NCBI RefSeq assembly: GCF_900215295.1
Contig: NZ_OCMF01000004.1
Span: 248,001-312,000 of the forward strand
Direction of reading: 5' to 3'
Length of the DNA stretch: 64,000 bases
Origin: Salinimicrobium sediminis
GTDB lineage: Bacteria; Bacteroidota; Bacteroidia; Flavobacteriales; Flavobacteriaceae
Shown here piece by piece: positions 52,370 to 60,581 of this stretch. Within the stretch, counting starts at the first letter, position 1. Every line of letters begins with the position of its first letter. A program made the position numbers and the translations under genes. The notes under the pieces were generated by a model. The model had not been told where the DNA came from and made no database searches. It worked only from the letters and a program-made list of their open reading frames with translations.

Positions 52370-54772
52370 ATGTCTGAGAAAGAAAACCTGTCAAACAAAA
52401 ATCTTCCGGAGAACGAGGAAAAAAACCTGCACTCACAGGACCAGAATACCCGCCCGGAAAAGACAGAAAATCAAGCTGAAAACACTTCCGAAGAAATGGA
52501 AGAGAGGGATTCCATAGCCGATGCTATGGTAGATGAGGCCAATGCAACCGAAGAAAAGAGAGATGCAGAATCTCCTGAAGCTGCGTTGGAGAGTGATGAT
52601 GAGGTGGAGGAAAAACCAGCTTCTCAGAAAAATGAAACTACGCCGCCCGCTCCAGAGAAGCCGGTGACTCAAAATAAACCTTCCGAAGAACAGGAGGAGA
52701 AGGATCATATTTCGGACGCCATTGTAGACGAAAACAAAGCCACCGAAGAAAGAAAAGATGCCGAAAAAGTAACATCTCCCGAAGCAGCGCTGGAAACCGA
52801 CGAGGAAGACGAGGAAAAAACAGCATCTCAAAAAGAAGATGAAGCTAAGGATTCAACTTTAGAAGAAGATGCTTCAGAGGGTCCAAAAAATCCATTTTTT
52901 GACGCCCCTGCTCCAAAAGAAAATCTTGAAGAGGATCAGGAAGAAGAAGAAACCTCTGAGCCGGCAAAACCCAGGGATGCACAGAGCGAAATGGACGATG
53001 CGGTTGCCGAAGACAGTGAGGATGAAACTACTCACGAGCGACATGGGATCGAGAAAAAAGATTACCACGCCATGAGCAAGGAAGCTCTTGTAGCCGAACT
53101 GGAAAAACTTCTTAAGAAAGAGAAAGTACAGGCTATTAAAGAGCACGTAGAGGAAATAAAAGTTGAATTCAATGCGAAGTTTGACGAGGAAGTAGAGGAG
53201 AAAAAAGAAGAATTCCTTGCCGAAGGCGGGAATATCATCGACTTCCACTACTCTACTCCACTAAAGAAGCAATTCAATTCCCTGTATTTTGACTACAAGG
53301 AAAATCGCAATAAATATTACCAGCAATTGAAACAGGATCTAAACAAGAACCTGGAAAAAAGGCTGGAGATCATAGAAGAGCTTAAAGGTCTGCTTGATGT
53401 CGAAGAGAACATCAATACCACTTACAAACATTTTAAAGACCTGCAGGATCGCTGGAAAACCGCAGGACCAATTCCGCGGGATAAGTACAACACGGTTTGG
53501 AACACTTACCACCACCATGTTGAAAATTTCTATGACTTTCTACACCTCAACAGGGAATTCAGGGATCTTGACTTCAAACACAATCTGGAGCAAAAATTAA
53601 AGATCATTTCCCGTGCAGAGGAACTCACCCAGGAACCAGATACAAACCGCGCTTTTAGGGAGCTGCAAATGCTTCACAAAATGTGGAAAGAAGATCTTGG
53701 GCCGGTAGAAAAAGAATACCGCGAAGATATCTGGCAAAAATTCAGTGAAGCTACCAAGCAAATACATGATAAACGCCAGCAGTACTTTGAACAGCTCGAA
53801 AAGGAATTTGAAAAGAACCTGGAGAAAAAACAGGAGATCATTGCCAGGATTCGTGAGATTGCTGATGGAAGCTACACCTCACATAAACAGTGGCAACAAA
53901 AGATCACCGAAGTTGAAGCACTGAGGGAAGCTTTTTTTAATGCAGGAAAGGTGCCTAAGCAGGTAAATGATGAAACCTGGAAGAAATTTAAAGAAGCAGT
54001 TAGAACCTTTAACCGCAATAAAAATGCTTTTTACAAGAATCAGAAAAAGGAACAGTACGATAATCTTGAGAAGAAGCAGGAGTTGGTAAAACTGGCCGAA
54101 GAACATAAGGACAGTGAAGACTTTAAGGCTACTACTCCCATCATGAAAAAGATCCAGGCAGACTGGAAGAACATAGGTCATGTTCCGCGCAGGGACAGCG
54201 ATAAGATCTGGAAAAAGTTCAAGGCTGCCTGTAACCATTACTTCGACCGGCTTCACGCGTCAAGAAATGAGGAAAATAAAGAAGAGAATGAAGCTTTTGA
54301 ACAAAAGCGGGAACTTCTGGATAAATTGAAAAATCAGGAGCTCTCCGGGGATCGTAAAAAAGATCTTCCGGTGATTAAGAGTTATATCGAGGAGTGGAAA
54401 AAGCTGGGTAGAGTACCTCAAAGCAAGCGCTATATTGAAGGAAAATTCAACCGGGCTTTAGACCATGCTTTTGACAAACTCGATATGGACAAGAAGCAAA
54501 CCGAAATGCTCAAGTACGAGAACAAGGTGCAGGCTTTGGAAGATGCCGACGATTCCCGAAAACTGAATAACGAGCATTATTTCCTTACCAAAAAAATTGA
54601 GGAAACCAAGGCAGAGATTCGCCAGCTGGAAAACAATTTGCAGTTCTTTTCCAATGTGGATGACAAGAACCCACTTGTGCAGGATGTTCACAAGAACATC
54701 CGCGATCATAAAGAGCAGCTAAAGATCTGGAAGGAAAAACTGGAAAAGGTAAAATCACTATACGACCAATAA
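52370..54772 (+). CDS. Large coiled-coil DUF349-repeat protein with acidic N-terminus
   Basis: About 800 residues from the ATG at 52370; a TTG lies three codons upstream. Residues 1-225 are extremely acidic and disordered and contain a diverged direct duplication (EERDSIADAMVDE...ATEEKRDA and EEKDHISDAIVDE...ATEERKDA). From about 235 to 770 at least five DUF349 helical repeats follow, each with a Trp-Lys-x2-G-x-(V/I)-P hinge (RWKTAGPIPRDKYN, DWKNIGHVPRRDSDK, EWKKLGRVPQSKRY). A C-terminal coiled coil ends it. No signal peptide or TM. The role is unknown; perhaps a cytoplasmic scaffold. Confidence 0.88.
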   Translation: MSEKENLSNKNLPENEEKNLHSQDQNTRPEKTENQAENTSEEMEERDSIADAMVDEANATEEKRDAESPEAALESDDEVEEKPASQKNETTPPAPEKPVTQNKPSEEQEEKDHISDAIVDENKATEERKDAEKVTSPEAALETDEEDEEKTASQKEDEAKDSTLEEDASEGPKNPFFDAPAPKENLEEDQEEEETSEPAKPRDAQSEMDDAVAEDSEDETTHERHGIEKKDYHAMSKEALVAELEKLLKKEKVQAIKEHVEEIKVEFNAKFDEEVEEKKEEFLAEGGNIIDFHYSTPLKKQFNSLYFDYKENRNKYYQQLKQDLNKNLEKRLEIIEELKGLLDVEENINTTYKHFKDLQDRWKTAGPIPRDKYNTVWNTYHHHVENFYDFLHLNREFRDLDFKHNLEQKLKIISRAEELTQEPDTNRAFRELQMLHKMWKEDLGPVEKEYREDIWQKFSEATKQIHDKRQQYFEQLEKEFEKNLEKKQEIIARIREIADGSYTSHKQWQQKITEVEALREAFFNAGKVPKQVNDETWKKFKEAVRTFNRNKNAFYKNQKKEQYDNLEKKQELVKLAEEHKDSEDFKATTPIMKKIQADWKNIGHVPRRDSDKIWKKFKAACNHYFDRLHASRNEENKEENEAFEQKRELLDKLKNQELSGDRKKDLPVIKSYIEEWKKLGRVPQSKRYIEGKFNRALDHAFDKLDMDKKQTEMLKYENKVQALEDADDSRKLNNEHYFLTKKIEETKAEIRQLENNLQFFSNVDDKNPLVQDVHKNIRDHKEQLKIWKEKLEKVKSLYDQ
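52488..52846 (+). repeat. Direct duplication inside the DUF349 gene
   Basis: Segments about 52488-52636 and 52684-52846 encode the same about 50-residue acidic unit (ending PEAALESD...ASQKN and PEAALETD...ASQKE). The units are diverged at codon level, so the duplication is not recent. Confidence 0.8.
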
Positions 54773-54789
54773 AAGTCATTGCTTACATA

Positions 54790-54828
54790 AAGAAGCCTTC
54801 AAAAAACTTATTTTTGAAGGCTTCTTTA
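54790..54828. terminator. Bidirectional terminator between the DUF349 gene and mazG
   Basis: AAGAAGCCTTCAAAAA (54790-54805) pairs with TTTTTGAAGGCTTCTT (54811-54826) around a CTTAT-type loop. Confidence 0.92.
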
Positions 54829-54878
54829 ATTTGATCTACTAAAAAAGTTCCGACTCCGGGCTCCCCGTTGCTGGTTTT

Positions 54879-55652
54879 CTAGATTTTTTTCGCTTCTTCC
54901 CAGTAGACATCCATTTCGGCCAGGGTCATATCCTTTAAACTTTTATCGAGCTCCTTTGCCTTTCCCTCAAGGTATTGAAATCTTTTTATGAATTTCTTAT
55001 TGGTCCTTTCCAGGGCGTCTTCGGGATTTACTTTTAGGAAGCGAGCATAATTGATCATACTGAACATTACATCCCCAAATTCCTCCTCAATTTTCTGCTG
55101 ATTGTTACCGTCAACTTCGTGTTGCAATTCCTCCAGCTCTTCCTGAAGTTTCTCAAAAACCTGTTGTGGCTCCTCCCAATCAAAACCTACTCCCGCTACC
55201 TTATCCTGAATTCGGCTGGCTTTCACCAGGGCAGGAAGTGAAGCTGGTACACCTTCAAGTACACTTTTTTTTCCTTCCTTCAATTTGAGTTGCTCCCAAT
55301 TGCGCTTTACGTCATCCTCATTCTCCACTTTGGTATCGCTATAGATATGTGGATGCCGGCTAATCAGCTTTTCCGAAATGCCATTGGCGACATCGGCAAT
55401 ATCGAAATCCTGAGTCTCGCTTCCGATTTTAGAATAGAAAACTATGTGCAACAGTAAGTCACCCAACTCCTTTTTCACCTCCTGCAGATCGTTATCAAGA
55501 ATAGCATCACCCAGTTCATAAGTTTCCTCGATGGTAAGGTGGCGCAGGGATTGTAGCGTTTGCTTTCGATCCCAGGGGCATTGCTCCCGCAACTCATCCA
55601 TAATGGTTAGTAACCTGTCAAATGCCTTTAGCTGTTCTTCTCTTGTATTCAT
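54879..55652 (-). CDS. mazG: Nucleoside triphosphate pyrophosphohydrolase MazG
   Basis: 257 residues with two MazG domains: the first has RLLTIMDELREQCPWDRKQTLQSL, EETYELGDAI and LQEVKKELGDLLLHIVFYS, the second EELEELQHEVDG and KIEEEFGDVMFSMINYARF. The EExxE..ExxD magnesium ligands are present in both. It hydrolyses NTPs or dNTPs to NMP and pyrophosphate, cleaning the pool of non-canonical nucleotides. It is the last gene of the minus-strand unit that starts near ruvX. Confidence 0.94.
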   Translation of the reverse strand: MNTREEQLKAFDRLLTIMDELREQCPWDRKQTLQSLRHLTIEETYELGDAILDNDLQEVKKELGDLLLHIVFYSKIGSETQDFDIADVANGISEKLISRHPHIYSDTKVENEDDVKRNWEQLKLKEGKKSVLEGVPASLPALVKASRIQDKVAGVGFDWEEPQQVFEKLQEELEELQHEVDGNNQQKIEEEFGDVMFSMINYARFLKVNPEDALERTNKKFIKRFQYLEGKAKELDKSLKDMTLAEMDVYWEEAKKI

Positions 55653-55722
55653 GCGTCTCTGTAAAAGGGTAATTTAAAAACAAAAAACCAACTGAGATCA
55701 GTTGGTTTCGATATTGTGAATA

Positions 55723-56199
55723 CTATTCTTCTTCGCCTCCGGAATCTTTCGGTTGCTTTTTGCTGGTGGTTTCTTCTTCTGAAGTTCCTTCTTCCACAGT
55801 CGTATCTTCAGCCTTCGAAAAGTCGGTGTAACCTTTGCTCACCAGCAGGTTGTACCATTGAAAGATCTTTTTGATATCACTCACGTAAACACGATCTTCA
55901 TCATAATCTGGTAACACTTCGCTGAAGTATTCCTCCAGCTTAGCCTTAGATTCCTTGTGGCTGATGGCCTCTCCCCCATTTTCCTTTTCAGAAATCTTCT
56001 GAAAAACCTCTCTAAGAGGCACTTCTTCGGTATAAGTATATATGGCGATCTCGCTAAGCAGGCTCACATTGTGGCGCAGGTTAACAGAGATCTTCTTTCC
56101 GTCTAACATAGATTCCGCTACAAAACCACCTCTGGTTTGAGCTTTAAGTTCATACAATCCCGGCTTTCCGGAAATCGACAACACTTTATCTAACTTCAT
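55723..56199 (-). CDS. DUF5606 family protein
   Basis: 158 residues from the ATG at 56199; eight residues of the longer frame are dropped. The N-terminal 70 residues form a small beta-barrel-like domain (MKLDKVLSISGKPGLYELKA, GGFVAESMLDGKKISV) and the middle is helical. The last 35 residues are an acidic, Thr/Glu-rich disordered tail. The family occurs in Bacteroidota next to def and mazG, as here. A nucleic-acid or ribosome-linked role would be a guess. Confidence 0.82.
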   Translation of the reverse strand: MKLDKVLSISGKPGLYELKAQTRGGFVAESMLDGKKISVNLRHNVSLLSEIAIYTYTEEVPLREVFQKISEKENGGEAISHKESKAKLEEYFSEVLPDYDEDRVYVSDIKKIFQWYNLLVSKGYTDFSKAEDTTVEEGTSEEETTSKKQPKDSGGEEE

Positions 56200-56256
56200 A
56201 TTTTTTTCAATTTTGGATGGCAAATATCAGGTGTAACACCTAGAAAACAAAAATAA

Positions 56257-56847
56257 TTAACGGCCTTTTTTAAGTTCAGGGAACTTCATGCGGTAATCTA
56301 CCTGGATCTTTCCTTTAGAGATGTTGGCAAGTTTTCCTTTTATCAGTCTTTTTTTAAGGCTGCTAAGCTTATCGGTAAACAGAATTCCTTCAATATGATC
56401 ATATTCGTGCTGGATCACCCGTGCCGCCAAACCATCATATTCTTCGGTATGTTTATTAAAATCCTCATCAAAATATTCAATTTTGATCTTAGGTTTTCTA
56501 AAAACATCCTCCCTTATGTCAGGGATACTTAGGCAGCCTTCATTAAATGCCCATTCGTCTCCCATGTCTTCCAGGATGGTAGCATTAATAAAGACCTTTT
56601 TGAGAGATTCCAGTTCTTTCTTCTCTTTTTCTGTCAATTCTTCATCTTCGGCAAAAGGAGAAGTATCCACAAGGAAGATCCTTATTGGCAGACCCACCTG
56701 CGGCGCCGCCAAACCTACTCCGTAAGCTCCATACATGGTATCCCACATATTCTGAATAAGCTCCTTTAGATTAGGATAATCCTGTTCAATATCCTTTGCT
56801 TTCTTTCTTAGTACCGGGTCTCCGTATGCTGTAATTGGTAAAACCAT
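56257..56847 (-). CDS. def: Peptide deformylase
   Basis: 196 residues. The three metal-site motifs are intact: GVGLAAPQVG, EGCLSIPDI and VIQHEYDHIEG. It removes the N-formyl group from nascent proteins (Fe2+/Ni2+ enzyme). An insertion of about 20 acidic residues around 75-95 (AEDEELTEKEKKELE) is typical of Bacteroidota deformylases. It belongs to the ruvX-def-DUF5606-mazG unit. Confidence 0.96.
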   Translation of the reverse strand: MVLPITAYGDPVLRKKAKDIEQDYPNLKELIQNMWDTMYGAYGVGLAAPQVGLPIRIFLVDTSPFAEDEELTEKEKKELESLKKVFINATILEDMGDEWAFNEGCLSIPDIREDVFRKPKIKIEYFDEDFNKHTEEYDGLAARVIQHEYDHIEGILFTDKLSSLKKRLIKGKLANISKGKIQVDYRMKFPELKKGR

Positions 56848-56891
56848 ATCAATGTTTAACGTTTAATGTCTAATGTTTAATCTTTTAAATT
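56848..56891 (-). repeat. Iterated 3'-end module E (four-helix-bundle gene copy)
   Basis: On the minus strand, right after the four-helix-bundle stop: gattaaacattagacattaa and acgttaaacatt, filling the whole gap to the def start codon. Confidence 0.55.
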
Positions 56892-57278
56892 TTAAGGCTG
56901 CTCTTGCTCATTTTTCCCACTTGAACGTAAAAGAGATTTTTCAGCAGTCCTTCTTGAAGCAACGAAAATTGCCGTTAGCTCCCGGGCTTCCCTTAATATA
57001 TCCTCAAATTTTCCTTGTTGAAGTAATTTCTCTTCTTCCAAAAATTCAATCCAAAAAATACATTCGTCTGCTTCTTCAATAACAATACTCAATTTTGAAA
57101 TAAAAGATCTTTTGGTCTGGCCCAAATTAGCAGCCCTGTAATTTGCGGCTACAGATGTAGAGGCTCTAATTAATTGCTTTTGAACATGATCTTCAAGAAC
57201 ACCTCTTTTAAAAGAAAGAGCGAGATTTACACATTTGTGAGCAAAATTGTTTGAGCGTTTCTTAAGATCACTTTCCAT
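56892..57278 (-). CDS. Four-helix-bundle protein (S23/IVS-protein family)
   Basis: 128 residues. The signature QLIRASTSVAANYRAA and RSFISKLSIVIEEADECIFW identifies the family first found inside 23S rRNA intervening sequences and widely scattered in Bacteroidota. A good Shine-Dalgarno (aggagaaagg) precedes the ATG, which its neighbours lack. The gene is wedged between ruvX and def with iterated repeat words on both sides, as if inserted there. Function unknown. Confidence 0.88.
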   Translation of the reverse strand: MESDLKKRSNNFAHKCVNLALSFKRGVLEDHVQKQLIRASTSVAANYRAANLGQTKRSFISKLSIVIEEADECIFWIEFLEEEKLLQQGKFEDILREARELTAIFVASRRTAEKSLLRSSGKNEQEQP

Positions 57279-57303
57279 TATCCTTTCTCCTAATCTATCA
57301 ATT

Positions 57304-57335
57304 TTATTAATTAATCCTTTAACCTTAGACCCTAA
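57304..57335 (-). repeat. Iterated 3'-end module D (ruvX copy)
   Basis: On the minus strand, right after the ruvX stop: ttagggtctaaggttaaagg then attaattaa, matching the hpf and 25189 copies. Confidence 0.5.
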
Positions 57336-57743
57336 TCATTTATACAGATAGCTCTGCAGGATAATCGTTGCGCTTATCTCATCCACAAGGGCTTTATTTT
57401 GACGCTGTTTCTTTTTAAGTCCGCTGTCGATCATGGATTGAAAAGCCATTTTTGAGGTGAACCTTTCATCTACTCTTAGCAGTTTCATCTGGGGAAAGGC
57501 TTCCGTAAACTTTTTCAGAAATTCCTGAATGCCTACCTCACTTTGAGAAGCCGTATTGTCCATTTGCTTCGGCTCTCCCAGCAGGACGAGCTCAACTTTT
57601 TCTTCGGAAAAATATTTCCTGAGAAATGTCAACAGGTTGGCAGTTGGAACTGTGGTCAAACCCGAAGCTATCATTTGAAGCTCGTCGGTAACCGCAACTC
57701 CGGTGCGTTTGCTGCCGTAATCTAATGCCAGAATTCTCGCCAT
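57336..57743 (-). CDS. ruvX: Holliday-junction resolvase-like RNase YqgF/RuvX
   Basis: 135 residues. RNase-H-like fold with ARILALDYGSKRTGVAVTD (catalytic Asp), LVLLGEPKQMDNTASQSE, LLRVDERFTSKMA and the terminal KALVDEISATIIL (Asp/Glu). It is implicated in 16S rRNA 5'-end maturation, with resolvase activity proposed. It is the first gene of the minus-strand unit, with a TATCTTTG box at 57757-57764. Confidence 0.93.
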   Translation of the reverse strand: MARILALDYGSKRTGVAVTDELQMIASGLTTVPTANLLTFLRKYFSEEKVELVLLGEPKQMDNTASQSEVGIQEFLKKFTEAFPQMKLLRVDERFTSKMAFQSMIDSGLKKKQRQNKALVDEISATIILQSYLYK

Positions 57744-57756
57744 GAAATATTTTTGG

Positions 57757-57764
57757 CAAAGATA
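57757..57764 (-). promoter_or_regulatory. Putative -7 element (TATCTTTG) of ruvX
   Basis: Perfect TAnnTTTG on the minus strand, 13 nt before the ATG. The remaining gap to dapD (about 57770-57920) shows nothing else recognisable. Confidence 0.5.
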
Positions 57765-57923
57765 GCTTTAATCATGGAAACCTGAAATTTACCACCTCCA
57801 ACTACTCTTCAGATCGATGATTTTTTGCTGATCTTTAAATTTCAAGAAGTATGGAAGAATGCATGCGGAATCAGGATTGGTCTTATTTCTTCACTTTTCC
57901 TGTTTAAAATAAAGCACATCATT

Positions 57924-57931
57924 TAACTTTG
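57924..57931 (+). promoter_or_regulatory. Putative -7 element (TAACTTTG) of dapD
   Basis: Perfect TAnnTTTG, 32 nt before the dapD ATG. A TTTA at about 57903 could be the -33 element. Confidence 0.5.
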
Positions 57932-57963
57932 CCCTTTTAGCAGAAGTAAAATCAGAAACTGAA

Positions 57964-58779
57964 ATGCAGGAATTAAAAATTATAATTGAAGATGCCTGGG
58001 AAAACAGGGAACTTTTAAAAGAAGATAAAACTACAAAGGCTATCAGGGAAGTTATTGACCTGCTTGACAGCGGAAAACTCAGGGTAGCCGAACCAACAAA
58101 TGAAGGCTGGCAGGTGAATGAATGGGTGAAAAAAGCTGTAGTTCTTTACTTTCCTATCCAGAAAATGGAAACTTTGGAAGCAGGGATCTTTGAATACCAC
58201 GATAAGATCCCGTTAAAGACAGGATATAAGGAAAAAGGAATTCGGGTGGTGCCAAATGCAGTGGCCAGGCATGGCGCCTATATCTCAAGCGGAGTCATCA
58301 TGATGCCGAGTTATGTGAATATTGGAGCTTATGTAGATGAGGGTACCATGGTTGACACCTGGGCTACCGTAGGAAGCTGTGCTCAAATTGGCAAAAACGT
58401 GCACCTTAGCGGAGGAGTAGGAATAGGAGGCGTCCTTGAACCTTTACAGGCAGCCCCGGTAATCATAGAAGACAATGCATTTCTTGGTTCCCGCAGTATT
58501 GTAGTAGAGGGCGTAAAAGTGGAAAAAGAAGCTGTCCTTGGAGCTAATGTGGTATTGACTGCCTCTACAAAGATCATTGATGTTACGGGAGACCAACCTG
58601 TAGAAATGAAAGGAATTGTACCCGCTCGTTCTGTAGTGATCCCGGGAAGCTACACCAAAAAATTCCCTGCAGGCGAATATCAGGTGCCTTGCGCTCTGAT
58701 CATTGGGAAAAGAAAAGAAAGCACCAATAAAAAAACTTCTCTTAATGACGCTTTGAGAGAACATAATGTTGCCGTGTAA
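57964..58779 (+). CDS. dapD: Tetrahydrodipicolinate N-succinyltransferase
   Basis: 271 residues. It succinylates tetrahydrodipicolinate in the succinylase branch to meso-diaminopimelate and lysine. An N-terminal helical domain (1-100) precedes a left-handed beta-helix of hexapeptide repeats: ARHGAYISSGVIMMPSYVNIG, EGTMVDTWATVGSCAQIG and GGVGIGGVLEPLQAAPVIIED. The catalytic Asp is in MVDTW. Peptidoglycan precursor synthesis links it with murA. A glycosyltransferase gene starts 39 nt downstream on the same strand. Confidence 0.96.
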   Translation: MQELKIIIEDAWENRELLKEDKTTKAIREVIDLLDSGKLRVAEPTNEGWQVNEWVKKAVVLYFPIQKMETLEAGIFEYHDKIPLKTGYKEKGIRVVPNAVARHGAYISSGVIMMPSYVNIGAYVDEGTMVDTWATVGSCAQIGKNVHLSGGVGIGGVLEPLQAAPVIIEDNAFLGSRSIVVEGVKVEKEAVLGANVVLTASTKIIDVTGDQPVEMKGIVPARSVVIPGSYTKKFPAGEYQVPCALIIGKRKESTNKKTSLNDALREHNVAV

Positions 58780-58818
58780 TAATTAAAAATATTTTCCTGG
58801 GGTAAAGGAAAGTGGGCT

Positions 58819-59898
58819 ATGAAAGTACTGGTGATTCAGCAAAAAATGATAGGAGATGTGTTGACATCTTCTATCTTATTTGAAGCTTTAAGAAAAAAAT
58901 ATCCTGCCGCCCGGTTGGATTATCTTATCCATCGCCATACCGCAGCCGTGGTAGAACACAATCCGTTTATAGATGAGCTCATTCTTTTTGATCCCATAGC
59001 AGATCAAAAACCTGCCGCTTTTTTTCGGTTTTTGAAGAGTATAAAAAAGCAGAAATATGATATTGTGATCGATGTCTACTCAAAAATTAATACGGCCTTA
59101 ATTACCAGATTTTCCGATGCAAAATTGCGGATCTCCTACGACAAATGGTACACCAGGAAAGCCTATACTCAAACCTTTAAAAACAAGAAAAAAAGCGAGA
59201 CCAACGCCGGACTTGCCATTGAAAATCGCATGCAGCTCCTGCAGGCTATAAGCCCTGATTTCCCTGTGGAGATCAAACCTAAGATCTATCTTACTTCCGA
59301 AGAAAAAGAGAAAGCTGAACAACGACTATTGGCTGACGGGATAGATTTGAAAGAACCGCTTATCATGTGCGGGATCCTGGGAAGTTCAGAAGCTAAGACC
59401 TATCCTTTACCTTACATGGCACAGGTGCTGGATTTCATTGTGGAAAAAACCGGCGCCCAGTTGTTATTCAATTACATTCCCAAACAAGTGGAAGCAGCGG
59501 GAACTCTTTATGATCTATGTAAGCCAGAAACACAAAAGCAGATCTTTTTTGACATTTTTGGAACCTCCCTTAGGGAATTTATGGCCATCACTTCTTTTTG
59601 CGATGCTTTAATAGGCAATGAAGGTGGAGCAGTAAATATGGCCAAAGCTTTGGATGTACCCACTTTTGCTATTTTCTCTCCGCAGATCAAGAAGCAAAAC
59701 TGGAGCATTTACGAGAATGGCACCACCAATGTTTCTGTACATCTTGCCGACTTCTCTCCCACCGAACTGGATGGTCTTACAGTTTCGGAAATCACAAAAA
59801 AAGCTCCGGAATTATATAAACTCCTAACTCCAAACCTTATATTCGCTAAACTGGAGACTTTTTTAAAATCAAATTCAGAAATAAAAAATAATCTATGA
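58819..59898 (+). CDS. GT9-family glycosyltransferase (heptosyltransferase-like)
   Basis: 359 residues. The GT-B N-terminal MKVLVIQQKMIGDVLTSSILFEALRKKYP and C-terminal donor-site ALIGNEGGAVNMAKALDVPTFAIFSPQ are typical of the ADP-heptose:LPS heptosyltransferase family. It is cytosolic or membrane-associated, adding a sugar to lipid A core or another envelope glycan. It overlaps the next gene by 4 nt (ATGA) and opens a three-gene block. Confidence 0.9.
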   Translation: MKVLVIQQKMIGDVLTSSILFEALRKKYPAARLDYLIHRHTAAVVEHNPFIDELILFDPIADQKPAAFFRFLKSIKKQKYDIVIDVYSKINTALITRFSDAKLRISYDKWYTRKAYTQTFKNKKKSETNAGLAIENRMQLLQAISPDFPVEIKPKIYLTSEEKEKAEQRLLADGIDLKEPLIMCGILGSSEAKTYPLPYMAQVLDFIVEKTGAQLLFNYIPKQVEAAGTLYDLCKPETQKQIFFDIFGTSLREFMAITSFCDALIGNEGGAVNMAKALDVPTFAIFSPQIKKQNWSIYENGTTNVSVHLADFSPTELDGLTVSEITKKAPELYKLLTPNLIFAKLETFLKSNSEIKNNL

Positions 59899-60581
59899 AG
59901 ATCATCATCCTGGCTGCAGGAATAGGTTCCCGCCTTGGAAATCCATTTCCGAAGCCTCTTACCCCCTTAAAAGACGGAAGAACGATTATGGAAAGACAGG
60001 TAGAAAGTCTTTCAGATGCTTTTTCTGAACATGATATTACCATCGTGGTGGGGTTTAAAAAAGATCTTATTATGGAAAGGTTTCCCGATCTTACTTACAT
60101 CTACAACCAGTTTTTTGACGCCACAAACACCTCAAAAAGCCTTTTAAAAGCTTTAAAGAAAAACCAGAATGAAGATGTGTTGTGGCTTAATGGAGACGTG
60201 ATCTTTGAACCGTCGATCTTTGATGTTCTTAAAAAAGAAATAGCCCGTAAAAATTCGTTTGTATCTGTAAACACAAGCCGGGTGGCCGAAGAAGAGGTGA
60301 AATACACCCTCAAAAATGGGACGATTGAAGAGCTTTCCAAAACTGTAAAGAATGGCCTCGGAGAAGCCGTGGGCATTAATTTTATAGCCAAAAAAGATGT
60401 GCAACTTTTGATCGAGCACCTGGAAAAATGTGGCGACAATGACTATTTTGAACGCGGAATAGAAACTGCGATCCAGGAAGACGGTATGAAAGTTACAGCT
60501 TTAGATATTTCCCAATATCGCTGTATGGAGGTTGATTTTAAAGAAGACCTGGAGGTAGCAAATAAAATTTTTCGATCATGA
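59895..60581 (+). CDS. LicC/IPC-type sugar or alcohol-phosphate nucleotidyltransferase
   Basis: 228 residues. The nucleotidyltransferase signature IILAAGIGSRLGNPFPKPLTPL (G-x-G-x-R, PK) and LWLNGDVIFEP (metal Asp) are intact; the C-terminal MEVDFKEDLEVANKIF matches single-domain cytidylyltransferases such as LicC. NTSKSLLKALKK follows the aromatic-rich substrate loop. It probably makes a CDP-activated small alcohol (choline-like, glycerol-like or inositol-like). It overlaps both neighbours by 4 nt, so its product is likely used by the next gene's enzyme. Confidence 0.85.
   Translation: MKIIILAAGIGSRLGNPFPKPLTPLKDGRTIMERQVESLSDAFSEHDITIVVGFKKDLIMERFPDLTYIYNQFFDATNTSKSLLKALKKNQNEDVLWLNGDVIFEPSIFDVLKKEIARKNSFVSVNTSRVAEEEVKYTLKNGTIEELSKTVKNGLGEAVGINFIAKKDVQLLIEHLEKCGDNDYFERGIETAIQEDGMKVTALDISQYRCMEVDFKEDLEVANKIFRS

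Noticed and set aside
52433-53248. Minus-strand ORFs rich in Phe and Leu opposite the DUF349 gene
   Set aside because: They are the antisense of a Glu/Lys-rich coding sequence, which always gives Phe/Leu-rich shadows.
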